A DNA stretch of 64,000 bases from NCBI GenBank assembly GCA_910585905.1, contig CAJUID010000009.1:1-64000 (forward strand), read 5' to 3'. Below the pieces are notes generated by a model. The model was not told the DNA's origin and made no database searches. It worked only from the letters and a program-made list of their open reading frames with translations. Position numbers and translations under genes: made by a program. Each line of letters opens with the position of its first letter. The first letter of the stretch is position 1. The DNA is from an uncultured Lachnospiraceae bacterium. GTDB taxonomy: Bacteria; Bacillota; Clostridia; Lachnospirales; Lachnospiraceae. Positions 16,937 to 25,772 of this stretch are shown one piece after another.

Positions 16937-18952
16937 ATGAAAGCATTGATATTGAACTCTGGAATGGGCAGCCGTATGGGGGATTTAACAAGCGAGCAAC
17001 CAAAGTGTATGACTGAGATTTCTCCACAAGAGACAATTATTGGCAGGCAGTTAAAAATATTAGCTGATTTTGGGATTGTGGATATTATCATTACTACTGG
17101 GTTATTTGATCAGGTACTTGTAAATTATTGTAATTCGCTGGATCTTCCAGTCAGGCTGACATTTGTTAAAAATGATAAATTTAGGGAAACAAATTATATT
17201 TATTCTATATATTTGGCACAGAAAGAAATCGGGCAGGAGGATATATTGCTTCTGCATGGTGACTTAGTATTTGAGGGGCATGTCTTAGAAGAGATGCTTG
17301 CATCGGAAACAAGCTGTATGGCTGTGAGTTCCAAGGTGGAGCTTCCAGAGAAGGATTTTAAGGCTGTAATCAAGGATAGTAAGATTGAAAAGGTCGGAAT
17401 TCAGTTTTTTAATAATGCACTTGCAGCTCAGCCATTTTATTATCTGCGGAAAAGAGAATGGAAAATCTGGTTGGACAAAATTTCTGAATTTTGTGAATCA
17501 GGTAATTGCAATGTCTATGCGGAAGAGGCGTTAAATGAAGTTTTGGATAAATGTAGTTTGCTTTCACTGGATATAAAAGATGCGCTTTGCAGTGAGGTTG
17601 ATACGCCGGAAGATTTATTGCAGGTTTCACGGAAGCTTGCGGAATTAGAAAGGCGCACAGTATATATGTGTTTTTCAACAGATATGTTGCATTCTGGCCA
17701 TATTTCGCTAATTAAAAAGGCAGCCAGGCTTGGAAAGTTGGTTATTGGTGTTTTGTCGGATGAGGCAGTGATCAGTTATAAGAGATTTCCTCTTATGCCA
17801 TGCAAGGAGAGAATGGCATTATTTTCTAATATTGTAGGTGTATACCGCGTGGTGGAGCAGAAAACGTTAAGTTATAGGGAAAATTTGGAAAAGTTGCAGC
17901 CTGATTTTGTGGTACACGGTGATGATTGGAAACAGGGGATACAAAAGCCGATACGGGATGAAGTGGTTGATGTGCTGGTTGCTTATGGGGGAAAGCTTGT
18001 AGAGTTTCCCTATTCGGACAGTGAAAAGTATGCGGAGCTTGAGAGAAGGGCAAGGGCTGAACTTTCACTTCCAGATATGAGAAGAAGCCGTTTGCGGAAA
18101 GCAATTGAGATGAAAGAGTTGGTTACAGCGATTGAGGCACATAGCGGCATTACTGGGTTAATTGCGGAGAAGACAATAGTAAGCGAAGAAGGGAAATCTT
18201 ATCAGTTTGATGCAATGTGGGTATCTAGTTTGTGCGATTCCACAGCAAAAGGAAAGCCGGATATAGAACTGGTCGATATGACTTCCCGATTTCGGACCAT
18301 TGATGACATTATGGAGGTAACGACAAAGCCGATTATTTTTGACGGGGATACCGGCGGCTTGACGGAACATTTTGTGTATACAGTAAAGACCCTGGAGCGC
18401 ATGGGCGTTTCTGCAATTATTATTGAGGACAAGACAGGACTTAAGAAGAATTCGTTGTTTGGGACAGATGTGGTGCAGACACAGGATAGTGTTGAAAATT
18501 TTTCGGCAAAAATACATGCAGGAAAAATGGCACAGAAAACAGCAGATTTTATGATTATAGCCCGCATTGAAAGTCTGATTTTGGAGCGCGGTATGGAAGA
18601 TGCGTTAGAGAGGGCACATGCTTTTACAAAAGCTGGTGCGGATGGAATTATGATTCATAGTAGGCGGAAAGAGCCTGACGAGATTTTTGAATTTGTGGAG
18701 AAGTTTCGAAGGGTGGATGCCGTAACGCCGGTTGTGGTAGTGCCTACGTCGTTCAATGTAGTTACGGAGGAGGAATTTAGAAAGCGGGGTGTAAATGTGG
18801 TTATTTATGCAAACCAGCTTACACGGAGTGGTTTTCCGGCTATGCAGAAGGCGGCGGAAGTGATTTTGAAAAATCACAGGGCAAAGGAAGCAGATGATCT
18901 GTGCATGCCAATTCAGGACATTATTACACTGATACCGGAAGGAGATTACTAG
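16937..18952 (+). CDS. triple fusion: sugar-type nucleotidyltransferase, HxGH cytidylyltransferase, phosphoenolpyruvate phosphomutase
   Basis: A 671-residue protein with three enzymes in a row. Residues ~1-230 are a LicC/PntC-like nucleotidyltransferase (GMGSRMG at 9-15, PKCM at ~22). Residues ~235-375 are a glycerol-3-phosphate-cytidylyltransferase-like domain with HSGH at 252-255. Residues ~390-671 are PEP phosphomutase: DGDTGG with Asp469 and Asp471, and the diagnostic EDKTGLKKNS at 497-506. PEP mutase makes phosphonopyruvate, the first step of nearly all phosphonates. The middle plus C-terminal parts repeat the layout of Fom1 of fosfomycin synthesis, where the cytidylyltransferase makes CMP-2-hydroxyethylphosphonate. 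What the extra N-terminal enzyme activates is unknown. ATG 16937 follows AAAGGAGAAAG; its stop overlaps the next start as TAGTG. Confidence 0.92.
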   Translation: MKALILNSGMGSRMGDLTSEQPKCMTEISPQETIIGRQLKILADFGIVDIIITTGLFDQVLVNYCNSLDLPVRLTFVKNDKFRETNYIYSIYLAQKEIGQEDILLLHGDLVFEGHVLEEMLASETSCMAVSSKVELPEKDFKAVIKDSKIEKVGIQFFNNALAAQPFYYLRKREWKIWLDKISEFCESGNCNVYAEEALNEVLDKCSLLSLDIKDALCSEVDTPEDLLQVSRKLAELERRTVYMCFSTDMLHSGHISLIKKAARLGKLVIGVLSDEAVISYKRFPLMPCKERMALFSNIVGVYRVVEQKTLSYRENLEKLQPDFVVHGDDWKQGIQKPIRDEVVDVLVAYGGKLVEFPYSDSEKYAELERRARAELSLPDMRRSRLRKAIEMKELVTAIEAHSGITGLIAEKTIVSEEGKSYQFDAMWVSSLCDSTAKGKPDIELVDMTSRFRTIDDIMEVTTKPIIFDGDTGGLTEHFVYTVKTLERMGVSAIIIEDKTGLKKNSLFGTDVVQTQDSVENFSAKIHAGKMAQKTADFMIIARIESLILERGMEDALERAHAFTKAGADGIMIHSRRKEPDEIFEFVEKFRRVDAVTPVVVVPTSFNVVTEEEFRKRGVNVVIYANQLTRSGFPAMQKAAEVILKNHRAKEADDLCMPIQDIITLIPEGDY

Positions 18953-20061
18953 TGGAGATGCAAAAAATCATTTGGGATGATATTCTGAACGGTTTGCAGA
19001 GTGAAGTATTGGAAAAAAGGATGTCAGGAGTTCTTCTGATCTGTGGGAAAAGAATGAGAGAAACAGATATAGGGAGAAGACTTAGAAAGATGCCATTTGT
19101 TGTTGCGGTGTTTAGTGATTTTGAGCCGAATCCTACATATGAAGCTGTGCTCCAGGCGCTAAATATGTTTGAGAAGAACAGGTGTGATGCCATTATGGCG
19201 TTGGGCGGTGGCAGTGCAATAGATATTGCAAAATGCGTAAAAGCTTTTTATGGGATGGACGGTTCTGTGAACTTCCTAAACCAGAACATACTACCAAATA
19301 AAATACCACTTGTAGCAGTTCCGTCAACCGCTGGCACTGGTAGTGAGGCAACATCGTTTGCAGTGATTTATTTTGAGGGCATAAAGTATTCTGTGGCGGA
19401 TGCTTCTCTAATGCCAGGGCTTGTATTAATGGAAGCTTCGCTTCTAAGGACGCTTCCTGCTTATCAAAAGAAGGTGACAATGTTAGATGCGTTTTGCCAT
19501 TGTGTGGAATCTTACTGGTCGAACAATGCAACAAGGGATAGCAAAAAATATGCAGCGGACGGCCTTCGGTACATTATGGGAAATTATAAGGCGTATCTGG
19601 AAGGTGACGAGAGTGCGGCGAAAAATATGTTGCTGGCGTCAAATTTTGCAGGCAGGGCGATTAATATTGCAAAGACGACGGCAGCTCATGCAATGTGTTA
19701 CCAAATGACAAAATTATATGGTTTTCCACATGGGCATGCAGCCGCTCTATGTCTTGCTGGTGTATGGAAATATACATGGCGGGGTGCAGACATTCAGGGC
19801 AATAGAGCCGTTTTGGGATGCTTAAGGGAACTGGCTCATTGTCTGGGCTGCGGGACAATTGAAGAATCCATTGAGTTTTATATCAAGTTTCTTAAAGAAT
19901 TAGGGATAACATTTGATGCCGAATGTGGGCAGGATGATATTGGTGCCCTTGCTGGCTCAGTCAATGAGGAGCGGTTGAAAAACCATCCTGTTTTGTTTCA
20001 GAAAAAGGAAATTCAGGAGATGTATGCTGAGATAATGGGAGGCGCATATGAAGGCAAGTGA
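18952..20061 (+). CDS. iron-dependent alcohol dehydrogenase, probable phosphonoacetaldehyde reductase
   Basis: A 369-residue group III Fe-ADH with the NAD(P)-binding GGGSAIDIAKCVKAF motif (~85-100), PSTAGTGSEAT, and the metal-binding His residues around HAMCYQMTKLYGFPHGHAAAL. Sitting between PEP mutase and phosphonopyruvate decarboxylase, it most likely reduces phosphonoacetaldehyde to 2-hydroxyethylphosphonate, as do the related PhpC, FomC and DhpG proteins. GTG 18952 (7 bases after the AAGGAGA, overlapping the previous stop as TAGTG) is preferred; ATG 18958 is the alternative. The stop overlaps the next gene by 14 bases, so expression of the three genes is coupled. Confidence 0.88.
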   Translation: MEMQKIIWDDILNGLQSEVLEKRMSGVLLICGKRMRETDIGRRLRKMPFVVAVFSDFEPNPTYEAVLQALNMFEKNRCDAIMALGGGSAIDIAKCVKAFYGMDGSVNFLNQNILPNKIPLVAVPSTAGTGSEATSFAVIYFEGIKYSVADASLMPGLVLMEASLLRTLPAYQKKVTMLDAFCHCVESYWSNNATRDSKKYAADGLRYIMGNYKAYLEGDESAAKNMLLASNFAGRAINIAKTTAAHAMCYQMTKLYGFPHGHAAALCLAGVWKYTWRGADIQGNRAVLGCLRELAHCLGCGTIEESIEFYIKFLKELGITFDAECGQDDIGALAGSVNEERLKNHPVLFQKKEIQEMYAEIMGGAYEGK

Positions 20062-21166
20062 ATTTGTAAATGTGATAGGTGCTGATTTTTACACGGGGGT
20101 GCCAGATTCGCAGTTAAAGGAGTTTTGCAATTACCTGATGGCCAATTATGGGATTAGTTCCAGGCATATTATTGCGGCGAATGAGGGAAATTGTGTGGGA
20201 ATTGCGGCAGGGCATTATCTTGCAACAGGAGAAGTTCCAGTTGTATATATGCAAAACAGTGGTATTGGGAATATTGTAAACCCATATGCATCACTGCTGC
20301 ATTCAGAAGTTTATGGAATACCTTGCATTTTTATAATTGGCTGGCGGGGGGAGCCAGGGGTGCCGGATGAGCCGCAACATATCTTTCAGGGGAAGGTAAC
20401 GGAAACACTGCTGAAGGACTTGGAGATTCGCTATTACGTTGTAAGTGAAGAAACTGGAATCGAAGATATTGTGAAGGTGATGGAGGAATTTCGGGATAGC
20501 CTGGAAATGGGAAAAAGCGTCGCTTTTATTATGAAAAAAAATGCGTTTGAACAAGAAACTGCAGTGTCTTATCAAAACAATAACGTGCTTTGTAGGGAAG
20601 ATGCCATTGGGATAATTGTGGATGCCGCTTCAGATGATGTAGTTGTCACGACGACGGGAAAAGCGTCAAGGGAATTGTTTGAGATACGGGAACAAAATGG
20701 GCAGAGCCATTCACATGATTTCCTGACGGTGGGTTCTATGGGGCATAGTTCATCTATCGCACTGGGGATTGCACTGGAAAAAAGGGATAGGAAGATATGG
20801 TGTATTGACGGGGATGGTGCTGCGTTAATGCATATGGGTTCCATGGCAGTTGTCGGCTCTAATAAACCTACAAATATGGTTCATATTGTCTTAAACAATG
20901 GTGCACATGAGACAGTGGGTGGTATGCCAACAGTTTCAGAAAATATTAATCTGCCAATGATTGCAAAGGGGTGTGGTTACCAGAAGGCGGTTCAGGTACA
21001 AAATGGTGAGGAATTGAAAGCTGCCTTGCAGCAGGCGAAAAGGTCAGATGAGCTATTTTTTATAGAGATTAAATGTACGATTGCGTCTAGAGGGGATTTG
21101 GGGCGTCCGACAACGTCTCCGCTGGAGAATAGAACGGCGTTTATGGAGTTTTTGGGGAATGGATGA
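20048..21166 (+). CDS. ppd: phosphonopyruvate decarboxylase
   Basis: A 372-residue thiamine-diphosphate enzyme converting phosphonopyruvate to phosphonoacetaldehyde and CO2, the step that pulls the unfavourable PEP mutase reaction forward. The N-terminal part has FYTGVPDSQLKEF and AANEGNCVGIAAG (with the cofactor-activating Glu); NSGIGN and GWRGEPG follow; the C-terminal half has the thiamine-diphosphate motif DGDGAALMHMG, with the Asn of NN about 25 residues later. Length and motifs fit Ppd rather than sulfopyruvate decarboxylase, and the neighbouring PEP mutase settles it. ATG 20048 follows GGGAGG. Confidence 0.93.
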   Translation: MKASEFVNVIGADFYTGVPDSQLKEFCNYLMANYGISSRHIIAANEGNCVGIAAGHYLATGEVPVVYMQNSGIGNIVNPYASLLHSEVYGIPCIFIIGWRGEPGVPDEPQHIFQGKVTETLLKDLEIRYYVVSEETGIEDIVKVMEEFRDSLEMGKSVAFIMKKNAFEQETAVSYQNNNVLCREDAIGIIVDAASDDVVVTTTGKASRELFEIREQNGQSHSHDFLTVGSMGHSSSIALGIALEKRDRKIWCIDGDGAALMHMGSMAVVGSNKPTNMVHIVLNNGAHETVGGMPTVSENINLPMIAKGCGYQKAVQVQNGEELKAALQQAKRSDELFFIEIKCTIASRGDLGRPTTSPLENRTAFMEFLGNG

Positions 21167-21199
21167 TAATCACAGAATGGGAAGGAAAAGGCTGTACAG

Positions 21200-22828
21200 A
21201 TGCTTGAACAGAGAGAATTTATTATTTGGGGCACTGGAGGTGCCGGGAAGAGGTTTTTGGAAAGGTACACGGGACTTAGGATTGCATATGTGGTAGATGG
21301 AAGTGATAAAAAAAGAGGCCAGGATTTTTTCGGATACACGATTTCTTTACCAGATGATATCGAACATTGGCAGCATTATTATGTGATTATAACAAGCACT
21401 TTTTATAAAGAGATTAAATCATTTCTTCAAAAAAAGGGATTGATTGAGTATAAAGATTACTGCAGCTATAAAAATATAGTAAATCTATATTCCATGGGAG
21501 AGTTAAAGAATCAAATCCATTGTTTTCTGCAAGAACTGAGAGAAAAGAGCGGGGAGTTGTCTAAACCAGTTTTGATGTTAGGTAAATTAAATGGGGAACA
21601 TAAGAAAAATGTATCACTTTACTTAAATAGGCTGGCGGAATCCGACAAAGGGCATAACTGGATTTTTTTGTCAGAATCATCTTTTGGAGAGCAGGATGCG
21701 TGGTTTCATTCTATGGAGGTTTTGTTCCTGCCAGATTTATTTTTGCAAAATCAATATAAAGGCAATGCCACTGTGCCATATATTGCAGAGGATAGTGTGG
21801 ATGATTGTTTGCGGGATGCGGCATACGCTATGCAGTTTGGCATGGAGGGCATGCCAATGGAATACGCGCTTTATGTCTGCAAGGAGGCAGAGAAATTTTA
21901 TTGTCATGTACTAGATATATTAAAGCCGGCACAGGTATATATTTGGAATGCGTTTGCTCCATTACATAAAGTATTTGCAGAAGTGTGTGCAGAAAAAGAT
22001 ATAGAAATTACCTATGTAGAAAATGGTGTGCTTCCGGGAACTCTGGCATTTGATCAAAGAGGGCAAATGGGAGAAAGTGCTCCAGCCGTTTTTCACGAGG
22101 AATTTTGCCGGATACCGGTGGAAAGTGAAGAGAGAAAACACGCAGAGGAAGTATTAGACTTCTTAAAGGACAGTGGGTTAAATCGGTATCAGCAGAAAGA
22201 GGATGAAGACTTTATCCGGTCTATCAAAGACGAGCTGTTGCCAGATAGTCCCGTAATCTTATTTGCCGGAGGCTTAGACCATATGTCAGGGCTAGTGCCT
22301 CACAATGCGAGGGCAATAAAATATCATTCGCCGGTTTTTGAAACAAGCGAGGAAGTGGCATGTTATCTGAGGGAGTTGTCAAAGCGGAGAAAATGGAACT
22401 TGATTTATAAGTCGCATCCGTGGCAGCCTTCCGCGATGGAATCAGATGAAAATGGTTTTTTGTGTGTTAATAAGGGTAACATTAATGACTTGATTGATCT
22501 ATGTGATGTGGTGGTTACCATTGTGTCACAGGTAAGCTATCTTGCACTGATTCGGGAAAAACCAGTAGTAATGCTTGGGTATATTCAGTTAAGGCAGCAG
22601 GGGTGTACCTATGAGGCATTTGAGAGGGATAGGATAGAGGACATTTTATCAGAGGCAATCCAGGATGGACTTCGGGAAGAGATGAGGGAAGCATTTACTT
22701 GCCATGTGGCAAGGCTGGAAAAGGCGTATCTATATGATGATATGTCAGATAAAGGGATAAAGATTGGCAGGGATATTGCCCAGCTTACCAGCAGTGTAGA
22801 GGAGGCATGTGTATGGCAAAGAAAGTAG
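21200..22828 (+). CDS. capsule-type (KpsS/KpsC-like) glycosyltransferase with N-terminal Rossmann-like module
   Basis: A 542-residue protein. Residues ~5-110 are the recurrent Rossmann-like module (FIIWGTGGAGKRF, YVVDGSDKKRG, then a VIITSTFY strand). The rest resembles capsule polysaccharide transferases of the KpsS/KpsC type, which use CMP-linked acidic sugars: YVENGVLPGTL in the middle, then YKSHPWQP, and near the C-terminus LIDLCDVVVTIVSQVSYLALIREKPVVMLG. It could transfer the CMP-nonulosonate made by the fusions in this locus. The weak ribosome binding site before ATG 21200 is AAGGAAAAGG. The next gene starts inside its last 16 bases. No membrane segment is seen. Confidence 0.72.
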   Translation: MLEQREFIIWGTGGAGKRFLERYTGLRIAYVVDGSDKKRGQDFFGYTISLPDDIEHWQHYYVIITSTFYKEIKSFLQKKGLIEYKDYCSYKNIVNLYSMGELKNQIHCFLQELREKSGELSKPVLMLGKLNGEHKKNVSLYLNRLAESDKGHNWIFLSESSFGEQDAWFHSMEVLFLPDLFLQNQYKGNATVPYIAEDSVDDCLRDAAYAMQFGMEGMPMEYALYVCKEAEKFYCHVLDILKPAQVYIWNAFAPLHKVFAEVCAEKDIEITYVENGVLPGTLAFDQRGQMGESAPAVFHEEFCRIPVESEERKHAEEVLDFLKDSGLNRYQQKEDEDFIRSIKDELLPDSPVILFAGGLDHMSGLVPHNARAIKYHSPVFETSEEVACYLRELSKRRKWNLIYKSHPWQPSAMESDENGFLCVNKGNINDLIDLCDVVVTIVSQVSYLALIREKPVVMLGYIQLRQQGCTYEAFERDRIEDILSEAIQDGLREEMREAFTCHVARLEKAYLYDDMSDKGIKIGRDIAQLTSSVEEACVWQRK

Positions 22829-24099
22829 CGATGGTACCAATTAAACTAAATAATGAGCGTGTTCCGAACAAGAATACAAAAATATTAGGCAGTAAGCCGC
22901 TGCTTCAATATATTCTGGATACTTTGTTAAAGGTAAAAGATTTAGATGAAATATATGTATTTTGTAGTGATGAGGCAATTATTCCGTATTTGCCGGAGGG
23001 AGTACGCTTTTTAAAGCGCGATGCTTCACTGGATTTGCCAACGGCAAATTTTACGCAGTTTTTTGAGGCATTTATGAATCTAGTGGATGCTGAGTTATAT
23101 GTTTTTACCCATGCTACTGCTCCGTTTATTGAAAAAGAAACAGTTGAACTTTGTATTAGCAAAGTGGAGAGCGGGGAATATGATTCTGCGTTTACAGCAG
23201 TAAAGATACAAGACTTTTTGTGGAGTGGCAATAGGCCATTAAACTTTGATGCGCAGAATCTTCCGCGCAGCCAGGACCTTGAGCCGATTTACCGTGAGAC
23301 AAGCGGAGTGTATGTTTTTCAAAAAGAAGTGTTTGAGAAAGAAAAAAGGCGCATTGGGAATCGGCCATTTATTGCGGAAGTATCATGGAGGGAAGCTGTT
23401 GACATTAATACATATGAGGATTTTGAGATTGCGAGGATGGTTGTCAGTGAGCGTTCGCATTCCTATCTAAATTTGATATTTGATTTTGATGGGGTGGTCA
23501 TTGATTCAGAAAAGGTACAGGAACATGCTTATTATGAAAGCTACAAAGAAGTAGTCGGTGATGATAAATGTCCAGACTTTGCAGAGTATATGAAACATAC
23601 AGGTGATTCCCTGCCCAATATTTTTCGGAAAATGGGACTTCCAGAAGAAATGACTGAGCCATACCGCAGAATTAGCAGACAGTCGGTTGACAAAGTAATT
23701 GTTTTGGAGGAAGTAATTGCACTGATTCGCCGGATAAGGGAAAAAGGAGTCAGATGTGCAATTTGTACTGGGAAGGATAGAGTTAGGACATTAGAGATTT
23801 TGGAATACTACCAGATTGCAGAGTTGTTTGATGCTGTGGTTTGTTCCGATGATGTGGATCATCCAAAACCGTCGCCGGAACCAACACTTCTGGCGATGGA
23901 GCGGATTGGTGCAATTAAGGAAAATACACTTTTTATTGGAGATGGGTACAATGACATTTTAAGTGCGAAATCTGCGGGGGCATGTTCTGTGTTAGTGAGT
24001 TGGTGTGGAAACTATTGTCCAGAGGCGGCAAAAGAAGCAGACTATGATGTAAAAAGAGTATCAGAATTAGAAAAGATATTAGAAAAATGGGGGAAATAA
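22813..24099 (+). CDS. second CMP-sugar cytidylyltransferase fused to a HAD phosphatase
   Basis: A 428-residue fusion. Residues ~1-220 are a NeuA-like transferase (MVPIKLNNERVPNKNTK in place of the usual IPARxGSK, FTHATAPF, and a DINTYEDFEIA end). Residues ~225-428 are a full-length class I HAD phosphatase with cap: FDFDGVVIDSE, ICTGKDR, the Lys of HPKPSPEP, and GDGYNDILSAKSAG. Its HAD part is of the phosphoglycolate-phosphatase/beta-phosphoglucomutase type, unlike the small HAD part of the gene at 7606, so the locus probably activates two different acidic sugars. ATG 22813 is 7 bases after GAGGAGG; it overlaps the preceding gene. Confidence 0.85.
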   Translation: MAKKVAMVPIKLNNERVPNKNTKILGSKPLLQYILDTLLKVKDLDEIYVFCSDEAIIPYLPEGVRFLKRDASLDLPTANFTQFFEAFMNLVDAELYVFTHATAPFIEKETVELCISKVESGEYDSAFTAVKIQDFLWSGNRPLNFDAQNLPRSQDLEPIYRETSGVYVFQKEVFEKEKRRIGNRPFIAEVSWREAVDINTYEDFEIARMVVSERSHSYLNLIFDFDGVVIDSEKVQEHAYYESYKEVVGDDKCPDFAEYMKHTGDSLPNIFRKMGLPEEMTEPYRRISRQSVDKVIVLEEVIALIRRIREKGVRCAICTGKDRVRTLEILEYYQIAELFDAVVCSDDVDHPKPSPEPTLLAMERIGAIKENTLFIGDGYNDILSAKSAGACSVLVSWCGNYCPEAAKEADYDVKRVSELEKILEKWGK

Positions 24100-24102
24100 A
24101 GA

Positions 24103-24594
24103 GTGAAAGTTATGAAAAGAAAAGCTGGCATTGCCGGGATTGCTGGGGCATTATGTATAGGAATTGCTGGGATTGCCCTGACCAATAAAATGAAAAATGA
24201 GGAAATTCAAAAGAGACAGAAAGCTAAAGATAAATTTAAAGGATATTACAATTTACTGAATCAATGGCTTCGTTTAAAGCAGGAGAACAAATCTCTGGAA
24301 ACATATTTTATTGAAAACCAATATAAAACAATAGCAATATATGGGATGGGGGAATTGGGGAATCGGTTATATGATGAACTGAAAGAGTCCTCTGTTCAGG
24401 TAAAGTATGCGATTGATGAGAATACAGCAGGTGCTTACTCAGAAATCGACATAATTGCGCCAGAAGAAGATTTTCCGGAAGTGGATGTGATTGTTGTGAC
24501 AGCAGTATTTGCCTATCACGAGATTGAAGAAAAGCTGTCAGATAGGACAGATATCCAAGTGATTTCACTGGAAGATGTCGTGTTTGAAGTTTAA
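24103..24594 (+). CDS. small membrane-anchored protein with Rossmann-like module
   Basis: A 163-residue protein of three parts: a glycine-rich hydrophobic N-terminal segment (~8-28, AGIAGALCIGIAGIAL), a charged helical stretch of coiled-coil character (~30-65), and the locus's recurrent module standing alone (~72-163; IAIYGMGELGNRLYDEL, YAIDEN, VIVVTAVFAYHEI). It is the only protein of the 12.9-45.1 kb stretch with a clear membrane segment, and the only one where the module has no enzyme attached, so it might anchor or organise the others (inference). GTG 24103, behind GGGGGA, is the likely start; ATG 24112 is possible. Confidence 0.7.
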   Translation: MKVMKRKAGIAGIAGALCIGIAGIALTNKMKNEEIQKRQKAKDKFKGYYNLLNQWLRLKQENKSLETYFIENQYKTIAIYGMGELGNRLYDELKESSVQVKYAIDENTAGAYSEIDIIAPEEDFPEVDVIVVTAVFAYHEIEEKLSDRTDIQVISLEDVVFEV

Positions 24595-24614
24595 ATATGG
24601 AGGATGGGATATAG

Positions 24615-25715
24615 ATGGAGATTATAGCGTTCTATTTGCCGCAGTTTCATGAGATACCGGAAAACAACGAGTGGTGGGGCGATGGATTTACTGAATGGAC
24701 AAGTGTAAAAAAATCAAAGCCGCTTTTTCCAGGGCATAACCAGCCAAGGGTACCATTACATCATAATTATTATAATCTATTAGATAAAAATGTAATGAGG
24801 TGGCAGGCAGGACTCGCCGCAAAAGCAGGGATAACAGGGTTTTGTTTTTACCATTACTGGTTTAATGGAAAACAGCTCCTGGAAAAGCCAGTGGATAACT
24901 ATTTAAGGTGGAAGGATATTCCGCAAAGGTACTGCATGTCGTGGGCAAATGAGTCATGGATACGTACTTGGAGCAATATGGAGGGAAATGACTGGAATGA
25001 GGTTACAGATAACCAAATGCTTCAAAAAGGGCCAAGTATCTTAATGAAACAGAGTTACGGCGGGCGCAGTGACTGGGAAGAACATTTTTATTATCTCCTG
25101 CCGTTTTTTCAAGATGATCGATATATCCGTTATCATGGAAAACCTGTATTTTTAATACATAAGGCAGCAAAAATTAAATGTCTGGATGCCATGCTTCAAT
25201 GTTGGGATGAATTGGCCAAGAAAAATAGCTTGCCTGGTATTTATATACTGGCTACAAATTGCGATGCCAGATTGAGCAGGTATGTAAAAGGAAGAGTAAT
25301 GTTTGAGCCAAATTATACGCTGTACAATGAAAAAATTGACTATTACCAGAAGCGTGACCAGTTGATTGATCAGCTGAAAAAGAGAACTGGTTTCACATTA
25401 ATCAAACGGTATCATTATGATGTAGTTTGGCAAAGAATTGTAAAACGCAATCTAGAAAAAGCCAGATATCAATACTTTAGGGGAGGATTTGTGGATTTTG
25501 ATGCCTCACCAAGGAGGGGCAGGAATGCCAAGATTTTTTCTGGAGTTACGCCATCAAAATTTGAGAAATATCTAAGAAAATTATTAAAACGCGAAAAGGA
25601 GATGTTGTTTATCAATGCATGGAATGAATGGGCGGAAGGTGCGCATTTAGAGCCAGATGAGAGACACCGATATGGTTTTTTGCGGGCGTTGAAAAATGCG
25701 AGAGATTTATCCTAA
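24615..25715 (+). CDS. WbsX-like glycosyltransferase (GH99-like fold)
   Basis: A 366-residue protein that matches the WbsX family seen in O-antigen and other glycan loci: the opening AFYLPQFHEIPENNEWWG, then GFTEWTSV, PLFPGHNQPR, GFCFYHYWFNG, the MSWANESW motif, and the C-terminal NAWNEWAEGAHLEPD. The family is described as glycosyltransferase, with a fold related to family 99 glycosidases; direct biochemical proof is limited. No signal peptide or membrane segment, so it works in the cytoplasm. ATG 24615 follows GGAGGATGGG. Confidence 0.85.
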   Translation: MEIIAFYLPQFHEIPENNEWWGDGFTEWTSVKKSKPLFPGHNQPRVPLHHNYYNLLDKNVMRWQAGLAAKAGITGFCFYHYWFNGKQLLEKPVDNYLRWKDIPQRYCMSWANESWIRTWSNMEGNDWNEVTDNQMLQKGPSILMKQSYGGRSDWEEHFYYLLPFFQDDRYIRYHGKPVFLIHKAAKIKCLDAMLQCWDELAKKNSLPGIYILATNCDARLSRYVKGRVMFEPNYTLYNEKIDYYQKRDQLIDQLKKRTGFTLIKRYHYDVVWQRIVKRNLEKARYQYFRGGFVDFDASPRRGRNAKIFSGVTPSKFEKYLRKLLKREKEMLFINAWNEWAEGAHLEPDERHRYGFLRALKNARDLS

Positions 25716-25772
25716 GACCAAGCCAAAGTAAGAAATAAGTGCCTATAAACAATGTTCAGGGGAGACCATGTA

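Noticed and set aside
16937..22828. a fosfomycin-like antibiotic cluster
   Set aside because: No Fom3 radical-SAM methyltransferase, Fom4 epoxidase or resistance kinase is visible; LicD and glycan genes surround the module instead.
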